In this document: in pieces, positions 19,354 through 28,892 of the stretch | Layout: the number at the start of each line of letters is the position of its first letter | How positions within the stretch are numbered: position 1 is the first letter of the stretch | Origin: Sporisorium sorghi | Lineage: Eukaryota > Basidiomycota > Ustilaginomycetes > Ustilaginales > Ustilaginaceae | DNA: 64,000 nucleotides | Reading direction: 5' to 3' | Assembly: GCA_023212695.1 (NCBI GenBank) | Contig: JALCCG010000093.1 | Coordinates: 1-64,000, forward strand | Notes under the pieces: generated by a model | What the model saw: the letters and a program-made list of their open reading frames with translations, nothing else | Told to the model about the DNA's origin: nothing | Database searches by the model: none | Position numbers and translations under genes: made by a program

Positions 19354-20433
19354 ATGTCGCTGTGCACAGTGCTGTGGTGGCTAGCGCTGCTTTCCACGCT
19401 ATGCATCTGCAATGCCGGCGACGAACAAAGGTGGTATCAGCACTTTCCCGAAAGTTTTAACAACATAAGACCAAGACTTTTTGGGCTACCATTTCCAGGC
19501 CACGTGCCCGAAAATCGGCAAGAAGTGGCGGGAAGATCCGCTGCAGGACCAAGTTCTGCAATCAGTCGTCCAGCTCCCGGCAGTGTGCCTCATTCCAGTG
19601 GACAGCCCATCACTCCTCCGACCAGCGAAACATATCGGCCATTCGGACCTTCTAAAGATCCGTTCATCCAGTCCGTCATAAACGGTCGGGAGGTGGAGCA
19701 AGTCAAGCAATTCTACGGGGAAGATTATCGGGCATACGGCCCCTACACCGTCGGTATCGAAAATTTTGAAGTCAAGCCGTATCCTATCAACCTCGAGCTC
19801 TTACAAAGCACTTACCAATGGGGTCCGATCAATCCGATAGACTTCGAGTCGGTTAATCCGTCTGGCCGTACCATCATGAACGGCGTCACGTTCCGGCCGG
19901 ATCCTCTAGTGCTGCAGCGCATCCAGAATCAAATCAATGCCCCGCTGCGCGAGACTGGTTGGCAGCCAGCGGCCGTGATGCCTGGAATTCGTGGAAGCGC
20001 CAAGGAGGGCGAGTTCCTGTGGCCGCCTGTCAGCCGCATCAGCCGTGACGGCTTGGAGAATCTGCTGCAAATGAGTGTGTCCACCAGAAAGCGTTTTAAT
20101 AAAGGCGTCTCGGAGGCTATGAACTTGCATGGACCCACGAAGCCAGGCGTGTGGACCATGGTCCTTCCAGCTATCGGAGGGCAGCAAGAAAGGAGGATCA
20201 TGATGACGCCGGTAAACTCAGAGTATTTCACTGAACCGGCGCATACAAGCCCCCAATCTGTCATGTGGCTGTTTCACGAAGTCCTTTTGGCCCGGAAAAG
20301 ACACTTGGGTCCCATGAAGCCCCGATTGACTCTACTCGGCGCCTCATTCTTGCCCAATAACGCTGTCTATGTCTTGTCGCAGAAGAGAGTTATCCGACCT
20401 GCTTTTGCACACGTCTCCAACCTTGTACACTGA
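19354..20433 (+). CDS. Secreted protein of the 350-aa family (putative effector), 359 aa
   Basis: Intact. The ATG at 19354 (M-S-L-C-T-V-L-W-W-L) rather than an upstream in-frame ATG gives the signal peptide, ending C-N-A-G near residue 22. A variable Pro/Ser region is followed by the conserved block: Y-G-P-Y-T-V-G near residue 127, V-K-P-Y-P-I-N near 140, F-R-P-D-P-L-V-L near 180, G-E-F-L-W-P-P-V near 221, M-W-L-F-H-E near 304 and L-L-G-A-S-F-L-P near 326. Closest relative in the window is the next gene, 20958-22013. Function unknown; effector role inferred. Confidence 0.76.
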   Translation: MSLCTVLWWLALLSTLCICNAGDEQRWYQHFPESFNNIRPRLFGLPFPGHVPENRQEVAGRSAAGPSSAISRPAPGSVPHSSGQPITPPTSETYRPFGPSKDPFIQSVINGREVEQVKQFYGEDYRAYGPYTVGIENFEVKPYPINLELLQSTYQWGPINPIDFESVNPSGRTIMNGVTFRPDPLVLQRIQNQINAPLRETGWQPAAVMPGIRGSAKEGEFLWPPVSRISRDGLENLLQMSVSTRKRFNKGVSEAMNLHGPTKPGVWTMVLPAIGGQQERRIMMTPVNSEYFTEPAHTSPQSVMWLFHEVLLARKRHLGPMKPRLTLLGASFLPNNAVYVLSQKRVIRPAFAHVSNLVH

Positions 20434-20957
20434 AGCGAGTCTCTGACTTGCTCGCCATCGTGCTTTATGCGTCCCCCTTCCTCCAAGCAATTGATCAATT
20501 CCTCCTCTTTTCGTTTTCTTTACGTGTCCGCAAACCACTTTGCATGGCTGCTTCAATTGTGTGTGTTCGGCGAGACCTCGGTTGGACATCTTTTGAAATG
20601 AAGCTGTTATCTAGACTGCAGCCTGAAACGCCCCGCTGCAAAGCTGGCATTGTCCCACCCGTGGCATGTTGGTGGGCTCACGGTTGTCCGCGACTCTCGC
20701 AGCCTGAATGTTGCGATAAACGCGGTGGGGACTTGTGTTGGGTGGGCACAGCATACATCTCGGACGAACTCTTGCTGGTGGATCGAGGTCGAGTGGGTCG
20801 GTGGTGTTGACTAGGTGGGCCTTGACAATAAGGTCCTTACAGCCAGCCACTGTCCGCGAAGAAAGGGATATAAGGGCGCAACAGGAGACCGCCATTTTCA
20901 CTCTGTCTCTCTCAGCAACACACAACGCCTCTCGTCCTCAACCGACATTTGATCAAG
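20434..20957. repeat. Duplicated promoter, second copy
   Basis: 20556-20810 is the diverged copy of 18938-19190 (see there). Near the right end lies the TATA box of the next gene. No gene recognised. Confidence 0.6.
20867..20874 (+). promoter_or_regulatory. TATA box (GATATAAG)
   Basis: GATATAAG, 83 bp above the ATG at 20958. Confidence 0.55.
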
Positions 20958-22013
20958 ATGTGGCTGCACACAGCACTGTGCTGGCTGGGCATGCTGTCCT
21001 TGCTAATGGTCTGCACTGCTATGAACGACGACGGCGAACAAAATCCATGGAGGCACGTGGACGAACTTTGGAGGCCGCACAGTGCAGGATATCAGCTCTT
21101 GCCTGGTTTCCAATTTGCACAGCCCGATTCGCCCGAAGGAAGTTCTAGCCACGCATCTCCTGCCACTGCTCAGCATTCCGTTGCGCAGGCATTGAGCCCC
21201 TGGGCTTTGCCGTACCAAAGGCCTCCTGGTCCTACAAGCGATCCCTTTGTCTTTACTGAAAACGAGAAGGGCGAGAGGGTCGCCACCCTAGTCAAGCCAT
21301 TCTACATGCAGGATGGTCGAGAATACGGTCCCTACACCATCGGCCTCGACAAGTTCCAAAACAAGCCATATCCTCCCGACGTCAGCCTCCTCAGACACAC
21401 CTACACTTTTGGTTGGATGGATCCGACTGACTTCGAGCTTCCCGACCTTGACGGAGCCAAACTGATGCTGAACGGCGTCATTTATCGTCCCCATCCCGAA
21501 GTGCTCAGGCGAATCCAGTCCGAAGTGAAACGGGCGCTGGGCCAGTCTGGTTGGACGCCAGAGCGTGTCGATCCCCAGGACGCCGGCAGTGCGATGGAGG
21601 GCGAGTTCTTGTGGCCGCCCGTCATCCATAAAAAATTAGACATGCTGCTCATGGAGACAAAAACAAGGCGGAGCTTCAACAACGCTGTCAAGCAAGCGAT
21701 AAGGAATCACGCGAATCGTCGGAAGCCCTTCGCATGGACTCTGTACCTTCCGAATTTTGAATCGGGCTACACTAGGAAGATCTTGATGATACCGGCGAGT
21801 TCGAAGTATACTCAGGTGTCGAATCATGCACCGACAACCAAGTTCTTCCTGTTCTACGAAGCCGTGATAGACGACCAAAATGACATGAGACGTCGATTTT
21901 CTCTGCTCGGCGGCGCTTTCCTGCCCACAAGGGCTCCCGATGCCCTGACGGCCGCTAAGGTCGCGTTTCCTGCTAGCCAAAATATTGTCAAATATCTCGA
22001 GGATTATGTCTGA
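20958..22013 (+). CDS. Secreted protein of the 350-aa family (putative effector), 351 aa
   Basis: Intact. The ATG at 20958 (M-W-L-H-T-A-L-C-W-L-G-M-L) opens a signal peptide ending near C-T-A-M. The conserved block has Y-G-P-Y-T-I-G near residue 120, N-K-P-Y-P-P near 132, Y-R-P-H-P-E-V-L near 174, G-E-F-L-W-P-P-V near 215, F-F-L-F-Y-E near 295 and L-L-G-G-A-F-L-P near 315. It shares the duplicated promoter with 19354-20433, which supports recent tandem duplication of the pair. Confidence 0.76.
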   Translation: MWLHTALCWLGMLSLLMVCTAMNDDGEQNPWRHVDELWRPHSAGYQLLPGFQFAQPDSPEGSSSHASPATAQHSVAQALSPWALPYQRPPGPTSDPFVFTENEKGERVATLVKPFYMQDGREYGPYTIGLDKFQNKPYPPDVSLLRHTYTFGWMDPTDFELPDLDGAKLMLNGVIYRPHPEVLRRIQSEVKRALGQSGWTPERVDPQDAGSAMEGEFLWPPVIHKKLDMLLMETKTRRSFNNAVKQAIRNHANRRKPFAWTLYLPNFESGYTRKILMIPASSKYTQVSNHAPTTKFFLFYEAVIDDQNDMRRRFSLLGGAFLPTRAPDALTAAKVAFPASQNIVKYLEDYV

Positions 22014-22555
22014 ATCGAGACGCTGGCTTGTTCGCCAATGTGCTTGATTAGCCGTCGCTTCTGCCTCGGAACTGCATTGTCGACACTCGTATCCGCTGTA
22101 ATGCTTTTCTTTCTCTCCCCAATGCTCTTTGTATGGCCTCAATTTTGATGCCTCCCGTCGCATCCCCACCGCATCCCTTGCGATCCTTCTCGACGCCTTT
22201 TGCCATCATGTTTGCTTGACGTCTGTTTGTGATGGCATTTATGCTCAGTGAAGCTAGAGCCTTGGGTGACTCGAAAAGTGCAATTGACTGTCGACCGATG
22301 AAGTTTGCAGTAACAATGAAAGGTTGGCGCGCCTCGAGCCCACCGGCTTGATAAACACGCCGGAGCATTGTTTGCGCAACAACAGGCAAGGTTGCCACTT
22401 GCCGTGCAGGTCGGTTTGTTGAGAGGCTGTAGTCCCTGAGTCGGTGGGACCGGCACGAAGCTGTAAAGGTATAAAAAAGGGGAGCAGGCGGTGGGGCATT
22501 GTGGTTTTCTTCTTGCTCTTCTCGACACACTTTGAGACCGCAAATCTTGGCCATC
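22014..22555. other. Intergenic, 542 bp
   Basis: Upstream region of the gene at 22556, with a strong TATA box. Long minus-strand open frames here extend into the flanking gene in antisense and are not credible genes. Confidence 0.45.
22470..22478 (+). promoter_or_regulatory. TATA box (TATAAAAAA)
   Basis: TATAAAAAA, 77 bp above the ATG at 22556; the best TATA match in the cluster. Confidence 0.6.
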
Positions 22556-23608
22556 ATGCGAGTCCTCGTAGCGCGACTTTTCCTCGCTATGGCTGTAGCC
22601 GCTGGCTTGGCTGCAGCAGCAGGCAGTGACCATGTTGGAAGCTCGTCCAAGTCCGTCCACGCTGATGATGCAACGTCGAGTTACGAACTCCCATCGGAGG
22701 TAGAGTTGTACCAAGCGATGGACACGTTCGACCATCGAGCCTCGCCCAACGTCAACGAAGGACCGGCAGAAGTGCCGCACGGCCTGCCCACCGATAACCA
22801 CTTTGAAAAGGCGATGACCAAACGACCTCTTGGCAAAGAACAGCCGCAGTTTCAGTTTCATTGGAATCAAGAACCTTGGAGCCTTGTGACCGCAAATAAC
22901 GTCAAGGCGGGTCAGGCTCATCATTACATCACTGAGTTTTATCGAACAACCGATAACAAGCAGTTTGGACCGCTCGCAATTGGAAGTAGCAGGTTTCAAA
23001 CCAAGAATTACCCGACCAATATTCCACTCCTACAACACACGTACTCGCATGACTACCATCTTATGCCGGTCAATTTCGAGGAACTCAAGGAGGACCGAAC
23101 GCTGCGAGCGGGCGAGTGGATCTTTCGACCAGATCCGCTGGTCCTCGACGAGATGACGAGGATGATTCACGAGGAATTGAACAAGCAGCAAGGCGAACCC
23201 CAGCTAGTCAAGAACGCGAACGGAATCCTGCAAGGCCAGCCAGCTTGGCCACCAGTCGATTTTGACCCGAACTTTTTCGGCCGCTTGGACATGCCGTTCT
23301 CCAGCATCACACATCAGCAGAACAACGTGATCCACAACATTCAAGTGCACGGCGCGGACATGCCACGCATCTACCACTTCAAGGTGCAGACCGACAACGG
23401 CGTTCGAGATATCATGATGACACGTGCTAACCCGCTGCACCACACCGACCTGCGCGCGGTGAAACACAATTCGGACTACTTTTGGCTGCTGCACGAGGCA
23501 ATGCAGGGTGAGGGAAGGCCGCATCCGTCGTATGCGCTGCTTGGTGGAATGTTCCTGCCTAGAGATGCGCCCAAGATGCTTCGAGAGCATATGTCTCTCA
23601 TGCGTTAG
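22556..23608 (+). CDS. Secreted protein of the 350-aa family (putative effector), 350 aa
   Basis: Intact and the last gene of cluster 1. The ATG at 22556 gives M-R-V-L-V-A-R-L-F-L-A-M-A-V-A-A-G with a cleavage region around A-A-A-A-G-S. The conserved block has F-G-P-L-A-I-G near residue 137, F-R-P-D-P-L-V-L near 189, P-A-W-P-P-V near 228 (the E-F-L-W of relatives is replaced), F-W-L-L-H-E near 309 and L-L-G-G-M-F-L-P near 327. Histidine-rich at the C-terminal part. More diverged than the 19354/20958 pair. Confidence 0.74.
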   Translation: MRVLVARLFLAMAVAAGLAAAAGSDHVGSSSKSVHADDATSSYELPSEVELYQAMDTFDHRASPNVNEGPAEVPHGLPTDNHFEKAMTKRPLGKEQPQFQFHWNQEPWSLVTANNVKAGQAHHYITEFYRTTDNKQFGPLAIGSSRFQTKNYPTNIPLLQHTYSHDYHLMPVNFEELKEDRTLRAGEWIFRPDPLVLDEMTRMIHEELNKQQGEPQLVKNANGILQGQPAWPPVDFDPNFFGRLDMPFSSITHQQNNVIHNIQVHGADMPRIYHFKVQTDNGVRDIMMTRANPLHHTDLRAVKHNSDYFWLLHEAMQGEGRPHPSYALLGGMFLPRDAPKMLREHMSLMR

Positions 23609-24036
23609 GTGGCACTTGACCGAAATGTGCCGTCGTTCGCTGCTGACAAAAACAGAAATCGAATTTTAGAATATTGTTAAATGCTCGCAAGTGGCGGAGA
23701 GTGGCTCTGCAGCGTCAACTCTTTGCACCCATCGCTTCCGCAGCGGCCCGAGCATATTTAGGCGAGCTGACGTTTGAAATCGTGGGATAAATTGGCGCAA
23801 ACAGAGAGGAAAGCGCGGGTTTGGACTCGACTGGTTCGACAACTTTTGTCAAAGATTCATCTCAGCTTATCACTTGGATCTTCTCGCTCATCATCCCGTC
23901 TCGCGCGCGCAGACACCGTATTGCCAGCGATGTGTGCTCTGCGCTCTTCACCACCATCTACACCATCATAGCATCGCCAGCGCCCGGCTGAATCGACGTC
24001 CATGCAGCTGTTCTCTGCAACAACAGCATCGCCAGC
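23609..24036. other. Intergenic, 428 bp, cluster/core boundary
   Basis: Separates the secreted-protein array from the conserved core genes. Probable 5' untranslated region of the K+ channel gene; no TATA at the usual cluster spacing. Confidence 0.45.
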
Positions 24037-26769
24037 ATGAACGACACCGATGCAACGGCAGCGCCAGAAAGGCCGGCGCTGCTGCCGAGTGCATCGTCGC
24101 TTCAACCGACCCATGTGACTTCGCATCTACCACGCATCAAGTCGTTGCAGGTTCGTCACCACGACAAGGACCGTGGTCGGTCACCGTTTCGACTGCCAAG
24201 GAGCAGTCCGTCGAATACAGAGCCGCATCGACCTCCAGCATATACCACCCGAGCCACCGGCATACCGCACTCCAACACGCTGCAGACGTTTCTCGGTGCC
24301 ACCGATGTGCCGCACTACGGGCACCCCACCGCGCCGAATCGCGCCGACAAGCATCACGCATCGCACACCAACCATGCTGGGCCAGCGCATGCGTGGAGAG
24401 TGCGCAGGACGCCCATCCTTTCAGGCTTGCTTGCTCCGTTCTCGATCGTACTCGAAGTGCCAGGGTTGACGTCCAAGTGGTACGCCAAGATCGACGAGAA
24501 CGGCATCGTGGAGCGCTTCATCGACAATCCACCCATCCTCACCGTCGGGCTGGCCGTCTCGCTCGCTGCGGCCGTCGTCGGCAATGCGGCCATCATCCTG
24601 CGATTTCTCGAGATCCTGCGGCCACGTCAGAGCATCGTGCTAGCCCTCGTCGGCTTTGTGCTGCACGACTTGATCAACGTGGTGGCGCTTGCCACGTTTG
24701 GCGGGATCTACGGCCCCAAGAACGACGGTCTCAGCCTCAGTGCGGCGTACTGGATGGTGTGCGCCTCCACCACCACATCCGTACTCGTCACCATCAGCCT
24801 CGTCGCCGACTATGTCCGAACGAAAGACTTTCGACATGCGGGTTCCGGCTTGACGCAGTTGCAAAAGGGACTGGTGTTGGCGGGAATGGGTCTGCTGCTC
24901 TACCTCTCGCTCGGCTCGCTCATCTTTGTGTTTGTCATCAAGATCGACTTTATAACGGCTCTCTACTTTTCCTGCGCCACCATCTTGACCGTGGGGTTCG
25001 GCGATGTGGTGCCGGCATCCCCAGGCGGCAAAGTGCTCGTCATCCTGTATGCGCCCATCGGCATCGTGCTCGTGGCGCTCGTCGTGTCGGCTGCGAGGAA
25101 TGCCATCCTCGAGACGTTCCAGGCGACGTTGCTGGCACGAAGCAAGGAACGACGTCGACGCATCGCCGAGCGCAAGGCCGCGCAGAAGGAGCACAAGCGG
25201 CAGGATCGTGCACTGCGCAAAATGATGCCTCGCACGTTTACGTTTGGCTCCAGCGCTGGCGTTATGGCGAGCAGTGACGAGAGCAACGATTTCGCCGAGG
25301 CGCTCGCGAGGATGGAGCACCAGGTGGCTTCCGGGCACGATCCTTCGAGCGAAGCGCAGGCCGACAGTGGAGCCACAGCGTCGTCCGTCGATACCATCGC
25401 ACCTGCTTCGTCGCCCGACACTGCAAAGACCGGCGCGGACGTCGATGCATCCACCGAAAGATCCAATCTGGCCACAGCAGGCGACCCGGCGCTGCAACGC
25501 GAGATCACGGCGCTCAAACAGCATCTGCTCACCGCAAAACAGCGCACCGAACAAGATTTCCGCGAATTCGAAGAGCACGCCCGCCGCGAATCTGTCGCAG
25601 CCGCGCGCATGAAGCTCCTCCTGGCCGCCTCGATGACTGCGGCGTTCTGGCTTGTCGGTGCCGTAGCGTTCACGTATGCCGAGAGGTGGAGCTACGGCGG
25701 AGCGCTGTGGTTTTGTTTCATCGCCATGATCACGATCGGTTACGGCGACTACCATCCAGCGACGCAGCTGGGCCGAGCGATCTTTGTGATCTGGGGGTTG
25801 TTGGGTGTAGCGGTGCTGACGATCCTGTTGGCGGTGGTGCAGGATGCATTTGGTAGTATTTTCCATCGGGTGTTGGCCAATTCGACGTCGAGGCTGTTTG
25901 ATCGAGCCGAGGCAAGAGCCAAGAAGAGGTTGCATCGAAAGCAGAAGCAGGATGAAGAGAAGGCGTCGCAGGACGAGCTAGACGGGCAGGATGAAGAGCA
26001 AGGTAAAAGTCGAAGCAGAGCCGGTTCGAGACGACGACGAAATCAGGCTCGTCTGCAACACCATCAGCAGAGAAAAAGCGAAGGCGACGTGATGCAGTAT
26101 CGCGATGCACAGGTGAAAGCGGCGGCCGAAGTGGCGAGGAAGAGCATGGAGGCTTGCATCGAGCCCTCGGCACGGACCGCATCGCCTGAAGCCGTGGAGC
26201 GCACCCAGTCCACGACGGCATTTGACCTCGCCTTGTCGACATTGCACGTCGAAGCCACTTGGCACGATGGACTGCTGCACACGCACTTTGACCTGCCGCC
26301 GCACGCCGCCGCGCGAGTGGAAGACACGCTCGTGTCCGCTCCGCAAAAGCTCGCGCTCGCCGCGCTGCAGACGTTCCAACAGTCGGTGCGCGTGCTGCAG
26401 CTGCACGAGACGCCCATCTCGCAAGCGCTCAAAGACGTGCCGGCGCTGCGCCACTACTACAACCTTCGACAGCAGCATAGCCCAAGCTCAGCAGACATGG
26501 AGGCCGAGGTGGACAGGGCACTGCAGGACCTGCACGCGTCGATCCGGCAGACGGCGAACCCAGAGCACGAAAAGGTAGCCAAGCTGGTTGTGGCGAATCT
26601 CGAGTTTGAGCATCAGCTGCGCCTTCTGCTGGCTGGGTTTCAGGGGTTGAAGGATCAGGTTGAAGGTTTCAAGCAGACGCGGCTCGAGAGGTCCAGGACG
26701 GTGTCGGTGTCCGGGGCTGATGCGCCGACGTTGCAGCGGCAGGCGCGAGAACGCGGTTCGAGCGAGTGA
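24037..26769 (+). CDS. TOK1: TOK-type outward-rectifier potassium channel, 910 aa
   Basis: Two-pore-domain K+ channel of the fungal TOK family (eight membrane segments, plasma membrane), which carries outward K+ current and sets membrane potential. Visible: a polar N-terminus to about residue 125; hydrophobic segments near 126-140, 167-193, 198-222, 236-258 and 278-301; first selectivity filter T-V-G-F-G-D at 318-323; a segment at 333-352; a long basic and Ala/Ser-rich cytoplasmic loop; another segment near 525-548; second filter T-I-G-Y-G-D at 566-571; and a final segment to about 600. A long charged C-terminal tail follows. Length is in the range of basidiomycete TOK proteins and larger than the yeast protein. 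Single uninterrupted frame; start is the first ATG after an upstream stop-rich region. Confidence 0.9.
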   Translation: MNDTDATAAPERPALLPSASSLQPTHVTSHLPRIKSLQVRHHDKDRGRSPFRLPRSSPSNTEPHRPPAYTTRATGIPHSNTLQTFLGATDVPHYGHPTAPNRADKHHASHTNHAGPAHAWRVRRTPILSGLLAPFSIVLEVPGLTSKWYAKIDENGIVERFIDNPPILTVGLAVSLAAAVVGNAAIILRFLEILRPRQSIVLALVGFVLHDLINVVALATFGGIYGPKNDGLSLSAAYWMVCASTTTSVLVTISLVADYVRTKDFRHAGSGLTQLQKGLVLAGMGLLLYLSLGSLIFVFVIKIDFITALYFSCATILTVGFGDVVPASPGGKVLVILYAPIGIVLVALVVSAARNAILETFQATLLARSKERRRRIAERKAAQKEHKRQDRALRKMMPRTFTFGSSAGVMASSDESNDFAEALARMEHQVASGHDPSSEAQADSGATASSVDTIAPASSPDTAKTGADVDASTERSNLATAGDPALQREITALKQHLLTAKQRTEQDFREFEEHARRESVAAARMKLLLAASMTAAFWLVGAVAFTYAERWSYGGALWFCFIAMITIGYGDYHPATQLGRAIFVIWGLLGVAVLTILLAVVQDAFGSIFHRVLANSTSRLFDRAEARAKKRLHRKQKQDEEKASQDELDGQDEEQGKSRSRAGSRRRRNQARLQHHQQRKSEGDVMQYRDAQVKAAAEVARKSMEACIEPSARTASPEAVERTQSTTAFDLALSTLHVEATWHDGLLHTHFDLPPHAAARVEDTLVSAPQKLALAALQTFQQSVRVLQLHETPISQALKDVPALRHYYNLRQQHSPSSADMEAEVDRALQDLHASIRQTANPEHEKVAKLVVANLEFEHQLRLLLAGFQGLKDQVEGFKQTRLERSRTVSVSGADAPTLQRQARERGSSE

Positions 26770-26830
26770 TTGGGAAGTTGTTATGCATGTATATTATTTT
26801 TGGACACTGGAAGTTGTGCTGGAAAGGCTT

Positions 26831-27709
26831 CTAGGATTGTGACGCGGCCGCTGGTCTGAGGTGTGGAAAGCGCGACTGGACGATCTTGAGCAGATGTGGC
26901 CAGATCTGGTTCGACGTGTCGCCTTTCAAGTTGACGAACAGCTCCGAGCCGGTAGCGGGTGTGTCGTCTGCCTTCGCATCACGGCAATCGATATCGAGGA
27001 TGCCGCGCGACTTGGAGCGGTAGTGCTGCAGCATAGGCTCGGTCTGTGCGTGGAAGGACTTGAGACGCTTGCCGAACGTTTCGACGTTATCGTCGTCGCG
27101 CTTCGAGAGCGGTTCGCCCGTCACATCGTCCTTGCCTTCAACCTTGGGCGGGTTGTAGGAGAGGTTGTACACCCTCCCTGACGAAAGATGCGTCCAGCGC
27201 TGCACGATGCGATCAAGAATCACATCCTCGGGCACGTCCAAGTTGACCACCAGCTGCAGCGGCTTACCCTGCTCCTGCAGCATCGCGTCCAACATCTCCG
27301 CCTGCCCCAACGTGCGTGGGAACCCATCCAACAACCAGTCCTCCCCTCCCAATACCTTGACCTCGGCGCCGATGAGAGACATCATCACCTCGTCCGGCAT
27401 GAGCCCGCCTTGCTTGATCACCGCGCCCGCGCGCTGCCCGATCCCGGTGCCGCGCTGGACGTGCGAGCGCAGCACATCGCCTGCCGAGAGCACGGTGAAG
27501 TGAAAGTGCTCGAGAAGGCGTGTTGATTGCGTGCCTTTGCCTGAACCGGGCGAGCCGACGATGAGCATGCGCATTTGTTGGGGTGAAGCAGCGGTGGCTT
27601 GTTGACGCGCATGGTGCGAGGCTGTGAAACGTCGGATGCTGCCGAGTGTGCGTTGCGGTGAGGAGGTGGTGGGTCGGAGGAGGCACCGAGGTGCGAGTGT
27701 GGTAGCCAT
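26831..27709 (-). CDS. ADK2: Mitochondrial GTP:AMP phosphotransferase (AK3/Adk2 type), 292 aa
   Basis: Adenylate-kinase family enzyme that transfers phosphate from GTP (or ITP) to AMP in the mitochondrial matrix. The ATG at 27709 gives an N-terminus of about 45 residues rich in Arg/Ser/Thr with almost no acidic residues, fitting a matrix-targeting presequence; a longer in-frame start is possible but less likely. P-loop G-S-P-G-S-G-K-G-T at 52-60; D-G-F-P-R-T for AMP binding; a long LID with S-G-R-V-Y-N, N-P-P-K and D-D-V-T-G-E-P-L; and a C-terminal S-N-Q-I-W-P that is typical of AK3. Convergent with the K+ channel gene, only 61 bp between the stops. Confidence 0.88.
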   Translation of the reverse strand: MATTLAPRCLLRPTTSSPQRTLGSIRRFTASHHARQQATAASPQQMRMLIVGSPGSGKGTQSTRLLEHFHFTVLSAGDVLRSHVQRGTGIGQRAGAVIKQGGLMPDEVMMSLIGAEVKVLGGEDWLLDGFPRTLGQAEMLDAMLQEQGKPLQLVVNLDVPEDVILDRIVQRWTHLSSGRVYNLSYNPPKVEGKDDVTGEPLSKRDDDNVETFGKRLKSFHAQTEPMLQHYRSKSRGILDIDCRDAKADDTPATGSELFVNLKGDTSNQIWPHLLKIVQSRFPHLRPAAASQS

Positions 27710-28055
27710 GGTTGTTGGGTGATTCAGTGATGGATGGAGTGAGGAGGAGGAGAAGGTGATGGAGCTGCCCCGTTCGCTTGTTCCGATTGCGGAGAAACCG
27801 AGCAGAAAGGGTGATCTTAGCGAGCGGGACCGGAAAAGGTTGAAAGGGAGCAAAGCCGAGCGGACGCGAAGCAGCTTTTTCTTGCCTTTGTCACGCTGTT
27901 CAGCCTGCTCAGCCGGCGCACATTCGAGCTTTCTCTCTCAAAAGCACTTGATCTCAATCCAGTCTTTGGCGCCACTTTCTCCCACACACAGCCACTGCAA
28001 CAAGCAAGCGAAGCATTCTCTATTACGAACAGACAACATCATTGTGATCGCCCGC
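27710..28055. other. Intergenic, 346 bp
   Basis: Between two same-strand genes: 5' region of the adenylate kinase gene and 3' end of the SDR gene. Nothing else recognised. Confidence 0.4.
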
Positions 28056-28892
28056 TCAACGACCCATCCAACCACCGTCAACTACGAGCATCTCACCGCT
28101 CACATACTGGCTCGCCTGCGACGCAAGGAACAGCAGCGGGCCCTTGAAATCCGCCGGATCGCCCCACCTGCCCGCTGGGATCCTCTCGCTGATCTGGCGC
28201 AACCTCGTCGGGTCTGCAAGCAGCTTCTCGTTCATATCCGTGGCAATGTAGCCCGGAGCGATGCCGTTGACCTGCACGTTGTGCTTGGCCCATTCGTTGC
28301 TGAGCGCCTTGGTGAGCTGGCCGACGGCGCCCTTTGCCGATGCATAGGCAGGGACGGTGAGGCCGCCCTGGAAGGTGAGGAGCGAGCCGAAGTTGATGAT
28401 CTTGCCGCTGCGACGAGGGACCATGTGGCGGCCCGCGGCCTGGCTCAGCAGCCACACGGCTTTGAGGTTGACGTTGAGCACCTCGTCCCAGTCGGATTCG
28501 GGGAAGTCCGTGGATGGGTGGCGGCGCTGGATCCCGCCGCAATTGACTACGATGTCGATCGCCGACGTAGGGGATTGAGCGAGCGCACGGTCGAAGAGTG
28601 TCTTGACTTGCTCGAGGTCCGACAGGTCCGCGTCGACCGTAGAGTGCTTTTGCGAGGCAGACTGGTTGGCGACGGACGTGAGAGGCGCGAGAGCATGGTG
28701 CGCGCCAGACGTAGCAGTGCCAGGTCGAACGGCGAGGATCACGCTAGCACCCGCTTCCACCAGCGCAACCACACACGCCTGCCCGATGCCACGCGTGCCG
28801 CCCGTCAGCAGCGCCGTCTTGCCAGACAGGTCGAACAGCCCCAGCGACGATGTCGAGGGTGTCTTTGCGCAGGCTGCGTCCGAAGCTGACAT
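28056..28892 (-). CDS. Short-chain dehydrogenase/reductase (2-deoxygluconate 3-dehydrogenase-like), 278 aa
   Basis: Classical SDR, NAD(P)-dependent. Rossmann motif T-G-G-T-R-G-I-G at residues 30-37, N-C-G-G near 118, catalytic Ser in N-F-G-S-L, and Y-A-S-A-K (catalytic Tyr and Lys), followed by N-G-I-A-P-G-Y-I-A-T-D-M and a C-terminal S-G-E-M-L-V-V-D-G-G. The I-A-P-G-Y-I-A-T-D-M-N and W-G-D-P-A-D-F pattern resembles bacterial KduD/gluconate 5-dehydrogenase types, so a sugar-acid substrate is likely but not shown. The ATG at 28892 was chosen since the family starts shortly before L-F-D-L-S-G-K; an upstream in-frame ATG at 28973 would add 27 residues. Confidence 0.86.
   Translation of the reverse strand: MSASDAACAKTPSTSSLGLFDLSGKTALLTGGTRGIGQACVVALVEAGASVILAVRPGTATSGAHHALAPLTSVANQSASQKHSTVDADLSDLEQVKTLFDRALAQSPTSAIDIVVNCGGIQRRHPSTDFPESDWDEVLNVNLKAVWLLSQAAGRHMVPRRSGKIINFGSLLTFQGGLTVPAYASAKGAVGQLTKALSNEWAKHNVQVNGIAPGYIATDMNEKLLADPTRLRQISERIPAGRWGDPADFKGPLLFLASQASQYVSGEMLVVDGGWMGR

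Noticed and set aside
22139..22999. 286-codon minus-strand frame at the 5' end of the gene at 22556
   Set aside because: Overlaps a TATA box and signal peptide on the other strand; no family marks.
23874..25277. 467-codon plus-strand frame overlapping the K+ channel N-terminus
   Set aside because: Out-of-frame Arg/His/Cys-rich translation; the TOK frame explains the region.
24640..25935. 431-codon minus-strand open frame over the K+ channel gene
   Set aside because: Antisense shadow; no domain, while the sense strand has two selectivity filters.
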